Shown: piece after piece, positions 8,665 through 16,745 of the stretch | How positions within the stretch are numbered: position 1 is the first letter of the stretch | Layout: each line of letters starts with the position of its first letter | Source: Nitrososphaeraceae archaeon | Lineage (GTDB): Archaea > Thermoproteota > Nitrososphaeria > Nitrososphaerales > Nitrososphaeraceae | Assembly (NCBI GenBank): GCA_030038695.1 | Contig: JASHSN010000579.1 | Coordinates: 1 to 20,024 of the forward strand | Length of the DNA stretch: 20,024 nucleotides | Reading direction: 5' to 3' | Made by a program: the position numbers and the translations under genes | The notes under the pieces: generated by a model | What the model was told of the DNA's origin: nothing | The model's database searches: none | What the model saw: the letters and a program-made list of their open reading frames with translations, nothing else

Positions 8665-11430
8665 TCAGCTCCCATGAGGAGGAATGATCTCCCGTACACT
8701 TGCATCCTTGATATCCATATCGTCTATATTGTCCCATCTAAAAAGTGCAATAGGCCCACCCCAGGAAGCTACTTCATAGTCACCCCCACCACACGCACTG
8801 CCGATGCGACCTCTTGTTGGGCCCCATTGTCCGTCGTCAATAGTTTCTAATACCTTGCGCCAATGATTTCCTGGTTGGAAATTATTTGAATAGTCATCAA
8901 CCCATTGTTCTACTTTCACTGAACCATTGCCTATATCATATATAACAGCTTTGATGCCTATCCAGTTTTGCCCGTTGAATTCTGAAGTATTTACAGCGTT
9001 AAGTTCCTGAGGATCGGCACTCTCTACAGAATAGCCGGCAGTGTGCTTCAAGTCTTTTTCAAATTTAACCCTTCCGGTAAGATAAGTATTCGAATGATAT
9101 GCTGTGGCTTCGCAACTGCTGTCAAAACCACCCACTGTTCCTCCGTTAGTATTTCTTGCTCCGTGTGCCCCGAATTCTATATGTGCTTCACCATTATTAG
9201 TTGAACTTGTAGCATGGTTCACTCTGAGGTATGCAGTTAATTCTACATTCTTCCAATCATTAGGTCTTAGCATGTATCCCTGATATGCCATCTGCTGCTG
9301 ATCAAGAGTACTTATTTGATTCTCTTGGAACAAAGTTGAAGTCAATATCCCATACCTCACCATAGAGGACTGCACTTTCCAGCTGCCATCAGGATTTTCC
9401 TGTGTAAAGAAAGTATGCGGTCCTTCGTTTGATGCACCTGTTCTAGGGTCGTTGTTTGGATCATTAGGATTAAAGAACCATTGTTCTCCACCCGGTGTTG
9501 ATGGATAGAGCTCCTCTACTCCAAATTGATCATAGTTGACTGAATTTGTATTAGTGTTTGGACTCATGTTCCTTAATCCGAATTGATCATAGTTGACTGA
9601 ATTTGTATTAGTGTTTGGGCTCATGTTCCTTAATCCACCTTGATTTACATTGCCTGAATTTCCATTACTGACTAATATCATTACTGTGGCCGGTTTACTG
9701 TCTATTCCCTGACCATCGGTGCCTTTGTAGGTAAAGCTGTCAGTGCCTGAAAATCCATTGTTTGGAGTGTAAAATTTGCTACTCGAGACTGTACCATCAG
9801 TAAGTGTACCATGCTGTGGAAGACCTACCACAGAGAACTTTAATACATCTCCTGGAATTGGGTCAGTGCCAGTAAGAGTAATTGCTATTGGTGCGCCATC
9901 ATAGGTGTGGATCACTTGATTTATGGGAGGAGATGGTGCTCCATTAACTGAGGTAGAAGTACCTGAGTTAGCGGGTATGGTTTTGGTATCCGCGGTAGGG
10001 GGAGATGGTGCATTAACAGTTATAGACACTGTAGCAATCTTGCTAGATACTCCTTGACCGTTAATGGCTTTGTAAGTAAAGCTGTCAGTGCCTGAAAATC
10101 CATTGTCCGGAACATAGGTTACGCTATTGGAAGTGGGATTTGTTAGTGTACCATGCTGTGGAAGACCTACCACAGAGAACTTCAGTAATTGTCCTGGAAT
10201 TGGGTTTGCGCCTGTTGTAGTAACTTGGACAGGGGTACCTGCGTTAGTCTGGATAGTTTTGCTATAAGCAGTAGGGGGTGGTGGTGGAATAACAGTTATA
10301 GATGCTGTAGCAGTGTTGCTAGATACTCCTTGACCGTTAATGGCTTTGTAAGTAAAGCTGTCAGTGCCTGAAAATCCATTGTCCGGAACATAGGTTACGC
10401 TATTGGAAGTGGGATTTGTTAGTGTACCATGCTGTGGAAGACCTACCACAGAGAACTTTAATACATCTCCTGGAATTGGGTCAGTGCCTGTTGTAGTAAC
10501 TTGGACAGAAGTACCTGCGTTAGTCTGGATAGTTTTGCTATAAGCAGTAGGATGTGGTGGTGGAATAACAGTTATAGATACTTTCGCAATTTTGCTAGAT
10601 GCTCCTTGACCATCAGTGGTTTTGTAGGCAAAGCTGTCAGTGCCTGAAAATCCGGGGTTTGGAGTATAAGCTACACTATTGGAAGTGGGATTTGTTAGTG
10701 TACCATGCTGTGGAAGACCTACCACAGAGAACTTTAATACATCTCCTGGAATTGGGTCAGTACCTGTCAGAGTAATTCGTACATAAGTACCTACGTTAGT
10801 CTGGATGGTATTGCTATTACCAACATAAGGCCCTACGTTAGTCTGGATCGTATTGCTATTACCAAATCCGTCAACACTTAATTTTGTTATACTTGCCCAG
10901 TTATTCTCTGTATTCCCATTAACTGTTACCCTTACAAATCTAGCAGTAACACTTGTTGGTAAGTTATACTTTTCAGCCGATAAAGTTGTTCCGCTGCTTC
11001 TACCTGTAAATACGTTTGTGAAGCTATTGCCATCGTTGGAAACCGATATTACAAAGTTATTCTGTCGCAAATTTCCTCTATACCAAGTAATATCTACACT
11101 ACAAATGGTCTTTGATGCCCCCAAATCAGCTTGAATGAATGAACCAACACCAAGATTTGACCAATTGCTGTAAATATTATTGTCGAAGACATTTATTCGT
11201 ACATTCCTGTCATTGCCTGTGGCTGTTACACTAGCGATTGGTAATTTTTGACAGGAGGAAGGAGAAACGCTCGATACTTGTGCATATATCTTTTGCATTG
11301 GGTTAATCTGGGAAATGTTTCCGCTTAGGAGAGAGAATAAAAGTGCTGTTGTCAAAAATAAAGCCTTCGCTCTCTTAATGCGGTAATTTTTTGCTTTTGC
11401 TATGATACGTAGCTCCGGAATTAGTTTCAA
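8665..11430 (-). CDS. Large secreted surface protein: discoidin-like domain, four Big_9-like repeats, lectin-like C-terminus
   Basis: A 921-residue exported protein. Residues 1-50 hold a basic n-region (YRIKRAK) and signal core ALFLTTALLFSLLSG, with cleavage likely after YAQ. Residues about 58-188 form an F5/8-type C (discoidin) domain: paired cysteines 60 and 110, QADLGASKTICSVDITWY, and FVRVTVNG. Four cadherin/Big_9-like repeats follow at about 217-289, 310-381, 402-473 and 515-588, each with LKFSVVGLPQHGTLT and GFSGTDSFTYK. Residues 600-637 are a perfect 19-residue tandem repeat. The last 270 residues form a beta-rich, concanavalin-type jellyroll ending FRWDNIDDMDIKDASVREI; no catalytic residues could be assigned. 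It is probably a carbohydrate-binding adhesin or cell-coat protein. The TTG start directly follows an in-frame TAA and lies 26 bases from a TATA box. Confidence 0.9.
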   Translation of the reverse strand: MKLIPELRIIAKAKNYRIKRAKALFLTTALLFSLLSGNISQINPMQKIYAQVSSVSPSSCQKLPIASVTATGNDRNVRINVFDNNIYSNWSNLGVGSFIQADLGASKTICSVDITWYRGNLRQNNFVISVSNDGNSFTNVFTGRSSGTTLSAEKYNLPTSVTARFVRVTVNGNTENNWASITKLSVDGFGNSNTIQTNVGPYVGNSNTIQTNVGTYVRITLTGTDPIPGDVLKFSVVGLPQHGTLTNPTSNSVAYTPNPGFSGTDSFAYKTTDGQGASSKIAKVSITVIPPPHPTAYSKTIQTNAGTSVQVTTTGTDPIPGDVLKFSVVGLPQHGTLTNPTSNSVTYVPDNGFSGTDSFTYKAINGQGVSSNTATASITVIPPPPPTAYSKTIQTNAGTPVQVTTTGANPIPGQLLKFSVVGLPQHGTLTNPTSNSVTYVPDNGFSGTDSFTYKAINGQGVSSKIATVSITVNAPSPPTADTKTIPANSGTSTSVNGAPSPPINQVIHTYDGAPIAITLTGTDPIPGDVLKFSVVGLPQHGTLTDGTVSSSKFYTPNNGFSGTDSFTYKGTDGQGIDSKPATVMILVSNGNSGNVNQGGLRNMSPNTNTNSVNYDQFGLRNMSPNTNTNSVNYDQFGVEELYPSTPGGEQWFFNPNDPNNDPRTGASNEGPHTFFTQENPDGSWKVQSSMVRYGILTSTLFQENQISTLDQQQMAYQGYMLRPNDWKNVELTAYLRVNHATSSTNNGEAHIEFGAHGARNTNGGTVGGFDSSCEATAYHSNTYLTGRVKFEKDLKHTAGYSVESADPQELNAVNTSEFNGQNWIGIKAVIYDIGNGSVKVEQWVDDYSNNFQPGNHWRKVLETIDDGQWGPTRGRIGSACGGGDYEVASWGGPIALFRWDNIDDMDIKDASVREIIPPHGS
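9520..9636 (-). repeat. 57-base tandem duplication inside the surface-protein gene
   Basis: Two in-tandem 57-base copies encode the 19-residue unit LRNMSPNTNTNSVNYDQFG twice (residues 600-637). Only a few bases differ between the copies, and the protein is unchanged. The unit is an Asn-rich linker between the last Big_9-like repeat and the C-terminal lectin-like domain. Confidence 0.85.
9667..10782 (-). repeat. Four Big_9-like coding repeats, about 276-base period
   Basis: Repeats cover about 9667-9888, 10012-10227, 10288-10503 and 10564-10782. The two central copies are almost identical at the DNA level: the block starting GCTGTCAGTGCCTGAAAATC recurs at 10081 and 10357, exactly 276 bases (92 codons) apart. 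The first and last copies are more diverged, mainly at their C-terminal ends, and the linker before the last copy is longer. Near identity at silent positions points to recent duplication or gene conversion. Confidence 0.85.
10780..10863 (-). repeat. 42-base tandem repeat at the discoidin/repeat junction
   Basis: Two 14-residue units, GNSNTIQTNVGPYV and GNSNTIQTNVGTYV, lie head to tail between the discoidin-like domain and the first Big_9-like repeat. IQTNxG is also the linker motif before the next two repeats, so this looks like a duplicated linker. Confidence 0.75.
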
Positions 11431-11451
11431 TTAATCGATGGAAAGAAGACT

Positions 11452-11460
11452 AAGTATTTA
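11452..11460 (-). promoter_or_regulatory. TATA box of the surface-protein gene
   Basis: Minus-strand TAAATACTT is centred about 26 bases before TTG 11430, the spacing expected if transcription begins at the start codon. Confidence 0.4.
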
Positions 11461-12052
11461 CATGGATTCGTTACTTGTACTACGATTAGTTATCATGAGT
11501 TTTGCTTATTATTTTGTATTTGATTTAACAGGTGTAACTATGTACTTATACAAGTGAGTGTTGTAATAAATCATCTCTTCTGCTATTTTGCATATAGCTA
11601 ATTACTAATAAAATTATATGTATTCTAGTGGGAATTTGGAATCATCTTATGTTATGCCTGATTGATAATATTGTATGATTTATGGGATTCTATGATTACT
11701 ATTCTGTTGTGTTTTTTCAACTATTTTTCATGACGATTAATTAATATATAGTCTAAGTAGCAGAAGCAACATAGTCCAACTAAGCTTCACTCATTTACAT
11801 TCACCAAATCTTTGTGCGACCATAGTAGCATATATTATGGTCAGAGTCCAAATATGTATGATTAGACATTATTGAGATATGTTTCGAGAATGAAAAAATA
11901 ATTTCAGTAATAAAACGGTTAACAAGTCACATCAAGACATATCCCTTGCTCAAAATATGGATAAATCTAAACTAATCTTATCATAATTGGTTACCTAATT
12001 TCAAAGCTTAACCCATTACTTTTAATGGTCAGAAGTGAGATGAAATATATCT
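11461..12052. other. A/T-rich gap with an operator-like inverted repeat
   Basis: No gene is supported. It contains a perfect 7-base inverted repeat, GACCATA at 11818-11824 and TATGGTC at 11836-11842, with an 11-base spacer. The spacing resembles a dimeric operator, but no start codon lies close by. The rest is simple A/T-rich sequence. Confidence 0.4.
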
Positions 12053-12283
12053 TTGCACAAGATTTTGATACTTGCGCCACCAAGTCTGGCTCACAAACTC
12101 GAGGAAATCCTGAGGCACCGGTACGACGTTCGGACAGAAATTCGAGATGACAGCAAAGCCATCTGCGAAATACAGGCAAGAATAACAAGGAACTGGGTCA
12201 CAATTTGTAGATTTGCTCCTGACGAGAATTTAGAAGATATACTTATGATGTTTAAAGTGAACCTTGAACTAAAAAAAAGATAA
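12053..12283 (+). CDS. Small hypothetical protein, 76 aa
   Basis: I do not recognise this gene. It predicts a small soluble alpha/beta protein: strand KILILAPP, helix SLAHKLEEILRHRYDV, a strand-rich middle (RTEIRDDSKAICEIQARITRNWVTICRF) and a C-terminal amphipathic helix NLEDILMMFKVNLELKKR. This alternating order is protein-like; the overlapping minus-strand frame is not. TTG 12053 is the apparent start, about 29 bases after a weak TATA-like CTTTTAATG, so a leaderless transcript is possible. It is convergent with the DNA ligase gene across about 170 bases. There is no metal or catalytic motif. The short length and non-ATG start keep confidence moderate. Confidence 0.5.
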   Translation: MHKILILAPPSLAHKLEEILRHRYDVRTEIRDDSKAICEIQARITRNWVTICRFAPDENLEDILMMFKVNLELKKR

Positions 12284-12456
12284 ACGGATGTCTGTTCCTT
12301 CTTGTCGCAGGACACTGTTCCAACATGACACTATTGCCAGTAGTTGTTGTCGTCCAATAGCCGTCTACATAGCTATTACGATATGTATATGCGAAACCGC
12401 CCTTTACATGAATTAAATATTACGATGTGATTGTAATACAAGATAACCGATCTAAC

Positions 12457-14232
12457 TCATTTTTTACGCTCACCGAATTTTTTTCTCCTCTGTTGTTTAT
12501 ACATTGACGTTAATTCCTGTACTTCAGTAGCGTCCTCCGGATTCTTGTCAACTCTTATGTTTCCAGTGAATTTTGGGAATCTAAGAGCAAGCCCATATTT
12601 TTCTCTTATAGAATTAATACCGGCAGTATGCGAAGGACTAAGAGTTATTTCTGCCGCACTGACCTCGATAACTATTTTTGGCTCAAACCATACATCCATT
12701 TGCATTCCGGTGTCAACTCTCGCATGTCTATGAGAGATTTGTGTCTCTTCAAGATTTTTATAAAAATGCTCAAGATGTGAGTCGGTAAAACCTGTGCCTA
12801 CCTTACAGGTGCTTCTAAACATGTCCGCATTAGAATCATAAGCTGCTAAAAGAAGTGCACCATATTTTCCAACTCTGCGCCCTCTGCCATAGAGTGCACC
12901 AACTATAACTAAATCCAAAGTATCGGCAAGATCGCTTTGGTACTCGCGTTTTAGCTTAATCCATGCAAATTCTCTTGCTCCTGCTCTGTACGAGCTCATT
13001 AGCTGCTTTATCATAACGCCCTCACAGCCATGCTCTATGGCAATTACTAAAAACCTCTCAAGATCCTCCGTTTTCTTTACGATACTTTGTGGGACTAGTT
13101 CGACCATTTCGTTCTCTATACCCTTTATGACTTTTTCAATTAGCTTACGTCGTTTGACATATGGCAAAGAAGTGGTAGCTTTTCCATCGATATATAGTAC
13201 GTCGAAAATATTAATGATTACGGGATAATTTTCTCTCGCCTCCTTGATCCCATGTTTTCGTCGGCGATGCATGAGTTCCTGAAATGGTAGGAATTCATGC
13301 GTTTGAGTATCAATTGCCACGACTTCAGCTTCTAATATTGTTTCGTTTAGCTTGATGAATTGTTGAATTGCTTCAACAACATCTGGATAATAATAAGTAA
13401 TTTTCTCTAACCTTCTTGAAAAGAGCTCCACCTTCTCTCTTCCTTTATGGATTTGAATTCTTTCTCCATCTAATTTGTACTCTGCTGCTGCAGCCTCCTG
13501 TTTCATTCTCTCCATCGCTTCTTCAGCACTCCTCACACGCTCTGCCAACATTGGTCTTATTGGTTTGTATAATGTAATTTTGAATGTTCTTAACGATCCA
13601 AGACCTTTTATAGCTAATAGTTTGGCTACTGTTCCTAGATCACTCGAAACATTATACGCATGTTCTAGGAGTTGTCTGTTGGACTTGTCAGCTGTAAATG
13701 CCAAGGTTAACGCATCTACTACCGTATAATCAGCAACACCTAGCCTTAAAGTTCCCATTATGAATTTCATTATGTATCGACTCTCACGCGACGTTGCATC
13801 AGTTAAGAGACTACTTAAAAGTCGTAACTTAGCATCCTGTGAACCCATACCGCCTGAACGTGCGATTTTATCTAGAGTTAAGTATACTCTTTCAACAGTC
13901 ACTTTCTCTGTAAACAAAGTTGTTTGGTTTTTTGATTTCATTACTTCGCCAGCAGTATCGCCTAGGTCTCCAGTTTTACGATAGATTTCTTCTATAGACA
14001 ATGTATCTAATCCTGCCGAAAGAGAAATTGCTCGGATAGCCATTTTTTCTGCCATACCAAGTTCAATTCCTTCGTAGTCGGGATGCAATTTGCCCTGGAT
14101 GAGGTATACCACTCGATCTATAATTTCGGTGGGTGTTTTTTTTAAAAGAGAAACAAGGTATTCAGTAAGGACAAGCCTACTGGAAGTCAGCTCCATCTGC
14201 TCAAATGTGTCTACAATTGTTGAAAAGTCCAA
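12457..14232 (-). CDS. lig: ATP-dependent DNA ligase
   Basis: A 591-residue archaeal/eukaryotic-type DNA ligase that seals nicks in replication (Okazaki fragment joining) and repair. The N-terminal alpha-helical DNA-binding domain spans about 1-210. The adenylation domain carries motif I EYKLDGER with nucleophile Lys253, motif III FDVLYIDG (343-350), motif IV EGVMIKQL (404-411) and motif V WIKLKREY (424-431). The OB-fold domain follows (VIVGALYGRGRR onward), with FEPKIVIEVSAAEIT and a basic C-terminal tail. I chose TTG 14232 because MDFSTIVDTFEQME matches the usual family N-terminus, and because the TATA box predicts a transcript start near 14247, after the in-frame TTG at 14256; GATGAG precedes the chosen start. 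The longer form would have 599 residues. The gene is monocistronic. Confidence 0.97.
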   Translation of the reverse strand: MDFSTIVDTFEQMELTSSRLVLTEYLVSLLKKTPTEIIDRVVYLIQGKLHPDYEGIELGMAEKMAIRAISLSAGLDTLSIEEIYRKTGDLGDTAGEVMKSKNQTTLFTEKVTVERVYLTLDKIARSGGMGSQDAKLRLLSSLLTDATSRESRYIMKFIMGTLRLGVADYTVVDALTLAFTADKSNRQLLEHAYNVSSDLGTVAKLLAIKGLGSLRTFKITLYKPIRPMLAERVRSAEEAMERMKQEAAAAEYKLDGERIQIHKGREKVELFSRRLEKITYYYPDVVEAIQQFIKLNETILEAEVVAIDTQTHEFLPFQELMHRRRKHGIKEARENYPVIINIFDVLYIDGKATTSLPYVKRRKLIEKVIKGIENEMVELVPQSIVKKTEDLERFLVIAIEHGCEGVMIKQLMSSYRAGAREFAWIKLKREYQSDLADTLDLVIVGALYGRGRRVGKYGALLLAAYDSNADMFRSTCKVGTGFTDSHLEHFYKNLEETQISHRHARVDTGMQMDVWFEPKIVIEVSAAEITLSPSHTAGINSIREKYGLALRFPKFTGNIRVDKNPEDATEVQELTSMYKQQRRKKFGERKK

Positions 14233-14266
14233 TAGTTGCTCATCACAACAATACAACGCCGTAGGT

Positions 14267-14276
14267 TTTTAAATAA
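14267..14276 (-). promoter_or_regulatory. TATA box of the DNA ligase gene
   Basis: TTTATTTAAA read on the minus strand. The expected start of transcription about 25 bases downstream (near 14247) lies inside the longer version of the ligase frame and thus supports the shorter one. Confidence 0.45.
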
Positions 14277-14591
14277 ATTCCTGTTCACTTACTATCATGA
14301 TGACATGATCTTGTTTAAAATAAGTCACGACAAGTCATATTAGATCTAGAAAGTTGTAAACGTAAAACTAAACCATAATTCATTGTTACCATCTTTATGC
14401 GTCATCAAATTCGAATTTGCTATACTAAGTTTTAATCTATGAGAATTCATTTAATGGATAGACATCGCGAGGATTTACACATTTACTCTCAGCGATAAGG
14501 TGTCTAATTTGGATTATAGAACAGCTTTTGCAATCGATATCATGAAACGAAAGAACCCACAGGAATTTTATCATCACAGCACCGCAAAATT
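14277..14591. other. Gap between ligase promoter and FUN14-like gene
   Basis: No gene is firmly supported. A minus-strand frame of 45 codons from ATG 14574 to 14437 lies just downstream of the FUN14-like gene; it is complete but has no domain or homology I can recognise. Confidence 0.35.
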
Positions 14592-14858
14592 TCAATCTCC
14601 TGAAAACTGATTTATCTTAAGGTCTGAAAAATCTACCCAGGACTGGTCCATGTTGCGAAACCGCTTGAACCTTGCGTCAACACACGTACAAAATCTCTGA
14701 TATTGCTGGTATGCTAGCGCAGCAATATATAGACCGACTATTGCGGCAGCAACCTTCTCTACTTTCACTTTAATCGCATGTCCTGCAAGAGCAGAGAAAA
14801 AGCCTTCTCCAACAGTACCAGCAATCGGTGCCAGATCAGTAACCATGACCATTTGCAT
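14592..14858 (-). CDS. FUN14-like small membrane protein, shortened
   Basis: An 88-residue protein whose first 54 residues resemble the N-terminal half of archaeal FUN14 family proteins: DLAPIAGTVGEGFFSALAGHAIK with spaced glycines, then a membrane helix VAAAIVGLYIAALAYQQYQ. In the family this is followed by a short W/D-containing loop and a second glycine-rich membrane hairpin. Here the loop is basic and unusual (CTCVDARFKRFRNMDQSW), and the frame stops at DLKINQFSGD, so the second hairpin is missing. The gene is therefore a shortened variant or a truncated remnant. Three ATG codons lie at residues 1, 3 and 5, so the start is uncertain by four residues. FUN14 is known from mitochondria, but the archaeal function is unknown. 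Confidence 0.55.
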   Translation of the reverse strand: MQMVMVTDLAPIAGTVGEGFFSALAGHAIKVKVEKVAAAIVGLYIAALAYQQYQRFCTCVDARFKRFRNMDQSWVDFSDLKINQFSGD

Positions 14859-14944
14859 CCTTACTGTACGTTTCCATAGTCATTCAGTCTGTAATGCTAA
14901 CCACGTCCTCAATGTATCACATTCATAAAATTGGTTTCTTTCTG

Positions 14945-15184
14945 GTGGTGCTTAGGCAAAAGAAAAAGGCTAGTGAAGTTTTGGAAGAGACAAACGAAGA
15001 TATTGGTAAAGGACTGAGACCTAGAAGCACCTAATCTAAGCAGCATAGGAGCAGCAGGGGACAGGTCTTAGACCATACAGGAGTAGTAAACTCACCTGAG
15101 ACATCGACTAGCGATGTCTCTTATACTCGAGGCGAAGCAGAAAGCAAAAGTAAGCAGGATCGTTCTGTCCGAGTTATGAAGTAG
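14945..15184 (+). pseudogene. Small hydrophilic coding frame split by an in-frame TAA
   Basis: From GTG 14945 or 14948 a charged frame reads VLRQKKKASEVLEETNEDIG, then KGLRPRST, and stops at TAA 15032-15034. The same frame then stays open for 49 more codons (SKQHRSSRGQVLDHTG, VVNSPETSTSDVSYTRGEAE, SKSKQDRSVRVMK) to TAG 15182. Both halves have similar Lys/Ser/Glu-rich composition, as if one protein of about 77 residues had been interrupted. A TATA-like TTCATAAAAT at 14922-14931 sits about 21 bases before the GTG codons. It may be a real 28-residue leaderless peptide followed by non-coding DNA, or a gene broken by a nonsense mutation or sequencing error. An in-frame ATG at 14894 would give a longer start. 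I do not recognise a family. Confidence 0.35.
15098..15120. repeat. Perfect 9-base-stem hairpin
   Basis: GAGACATCG, loop ACTAG, CGATGTCTC: nine perfect base pairs with a five-base loop. It is the strongest simple hairpin I saw in the window. It lies within the second half of the interrupted frame and has no T-run after it. A smaller palindrome, GGTCTTAGACC, sits just upstream (15064-15074). Confidence 0.7.
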
Positions 15185-15683
15185 GTCTAATTTGTCTCAT
15201 CCCGCCGAGCCGTTGTTTCGTATTCGCCATACTATGAGTAAAAGAAAGAGTTACGCTAGGACCCAACATATTAATTGGTGAATCCGTTTTAAGCAAGAAT
15301 AACACACACACTTTCGTAGGGTATCTTTCTGAGTGTTTTATCCCTTTTTCTGAAGTATTTCCATTTGACGGCACATTTGACGCGTTTGACGAGAATTACT
15401 TTACTTATCTTTAACCAGATGATATATGCCACCAGCCCCGGAGTATATTTTGATATTATCATACGAAAGGTTTTGATGAATCAATACCGGCACGCCAATC
15501 ATGACAAGATTATCGAAAATGTATAATAACTTCTCTGAAAGCGGTGTGCAAGTGTTCTAATTCATGTAGTCTCACTATGAGTCCAAGATTTACTTCTATT
15601 TGATGTCCATCTTCCGTTCATAGTTAGGCACGAAAAGACAAGGAATCACACAAAGACATGACATATTAGATCATCTCAAAGGC
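15185..15683. other. Gap downstream of the reductase gene
   Basis: There is no supported gene in about 500 bases. TTTGACG recurs three times at about 15363-15390. A 66-codon minus-strand frame (15174-15374, GTG start) lacks protein-like order and was not accepted. Confidence 0.35.
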
Positions 15684-16715
15684 TTAGATTTTAGAAATTT
15701 TCATCATATCTACGATTCTTACAACCATGCCATACCGATCCTCTTCATTTTTCATATGTTTATAAATCCTTAATAGCTCGCTCCAGTGTTTCATAATATT
15801 GAATTTACCTGTTATTTTGAGTTGTATAAATTTATATACTAATACATAAATCTCGAATTTTTTTATAACACTTTCTCGATAGGCATCCAAGTCGTGCATA
15901 TGTTTAATGAATAGCTCTGCACACCACGTTGCAGGAATTATTCCTTCACCAAGCAGGGAATACACCGTCCCTATTGATTCGCCTACTCCAACTGATTTCC
16001 CACCATCTGTAAATGGCTCACAGTATAAGGGAGGACTAATTCTTACAGGCCTGCCAGTCTTTTTTATAATATCACATTGGTATTTTCTTAGAAATTGTTC
16101 AACAAACGTGTTATTTTGTTTTCTTTCGAAGTCTCCTGCTCCTATATGTGCATAGCCATTTCCAAGTGGGAAATACCAGAAATAACCAGTCATTGAGGGG
16201 AATGCCTTCAGATAAAAATCATCATAAGGAGTTTGATCTGCCTTGTATTTTACCTTGTACTGAACACATGGGATGCACATTTGATTTCTCAATTTTGGAA
16301 GATAATTCCGATGGAATCCTGTAGAATCGACTATCATGTCAAACTCCCCTTCAAGACTCTCCTTCCTGGGAGTTCTACCAAATTCGATTTTTGTGCCTCG
16401 TATCATATCTTTAATCAGTCCTAATTTGTCATAGTTAACCATCCCCTTCAAAGGGACATCAATGGCATTCTTCTTACTATCTCCAATGTCAATCATCATA
16501 TGTTTTCCGTAGTGCAGAATATAATCCTCAAAGTTCAGACCGCATTTTTTTGCTAAACCGGTCATTACATTTTTGGAGGTCGCCCATGCGCAAACGGCAT
16601 CATGGTCAGCTTCCGGCATTCTCTCAAAACCTGTTACACGGACATCACGAGCATCACTCAGCCTGTTCATCAGATAAGCGCCAGCTACACCTATACCAAC
16701 GACAGCGATTTTCAT
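15684..16715 (-). CDS. Geranylgeranyl reductase family FAD-dependent oxidoreductase
   Basis: A 343-residue flavoprotein. It opens with a Rossmann dinucleotide motif, VVGIGVAGAYL (GxGxxG at residues 7-12), and an acidic residue at strand 2 (GFERM, Glu31). Residues 178-185 read YFWYFPLG, matching the YxWxFPxG substrate-pocket motif of geranylgeranyl reductases, followed by AHIGAGD; the second FAD motif is VGVGESIGTVYSLLGEGI (242-259). The family hydrogenates isoprenoid chains of archaeal ether lipids or menaquinone; which substrate this one uses cannot be told. At 343 residues it is shorter than typical lipid reductases (about 390-450), with a compact helical C-terminus. ATG 16715 is chosen over ATG 16745 because it begins directly at the Rossmann strand and has GAAGGATC upstream. 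Confidence 0.85.
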   Translation of the reverse strand: MKIAVVGIGVAGAYLMNRLSDARDVRVTGFERMPEADHDAVCAWATSKNVMTGLAKKCGLNFEDYILHYGKHMMIDIGDSKKNAIDVPLKGMVNYDKLGLIKDMIRGTKIEFGRTPRKESLEGEFDMIVDSTGFHRNYLPKLRNQMCIPCVQYKVKYKADQTPYDDFYLKAFPSMTGYFWYFPLGNGYAHIGAGDFERKQNNTFVEQFLRKYQCDIIKKTGRPVRISPPLYCEPFTDGGKSVGVGESIGTVYSLLGEGIIPATWCAELFIKHMHDLDAYRESVIKKFEIYVLVYKFIQLKITGKFNIMKHWSELLRIYKHMKNEEDRYGMVVRIVDMMKISKI

Positions 16716-16719
16716 AAAC

Positions 16720-16727
16720 GATCCTTC
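16720..16727 (-). promoter_or_regulatory. Ribosome binding site that decides the reductase start
   Basis: Minus-strand GAAGGATC lies four bases before ATG 16715. It supports this ATG rather than the in-frame ATG 30 bases upstream. Confidence 0.45.
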
Positions 16728-16745
16728 ACGATAGTTATGTTCCAT

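Noticed and set aside
12091..12315. 74-codon minus-strand frame opposite the 76-residue hypothetical
   Set aside because: Serine-rich shadow composition; the plus-strand frame has better alternating secondary structure.
14437..14574. 45-codon minus-strand frame after the FUN14-like gene
   Set aside because: Complete, but short, with no domain, membrane segment or continuation of the FUN14 fold.
15174..15374. 66-codon minus-strand frame with GTG start
   Set aside because: Irregular composition, no ribosome site, promoter or recognisable family, and it overlaps the end of the interrupted plus-strand frame.
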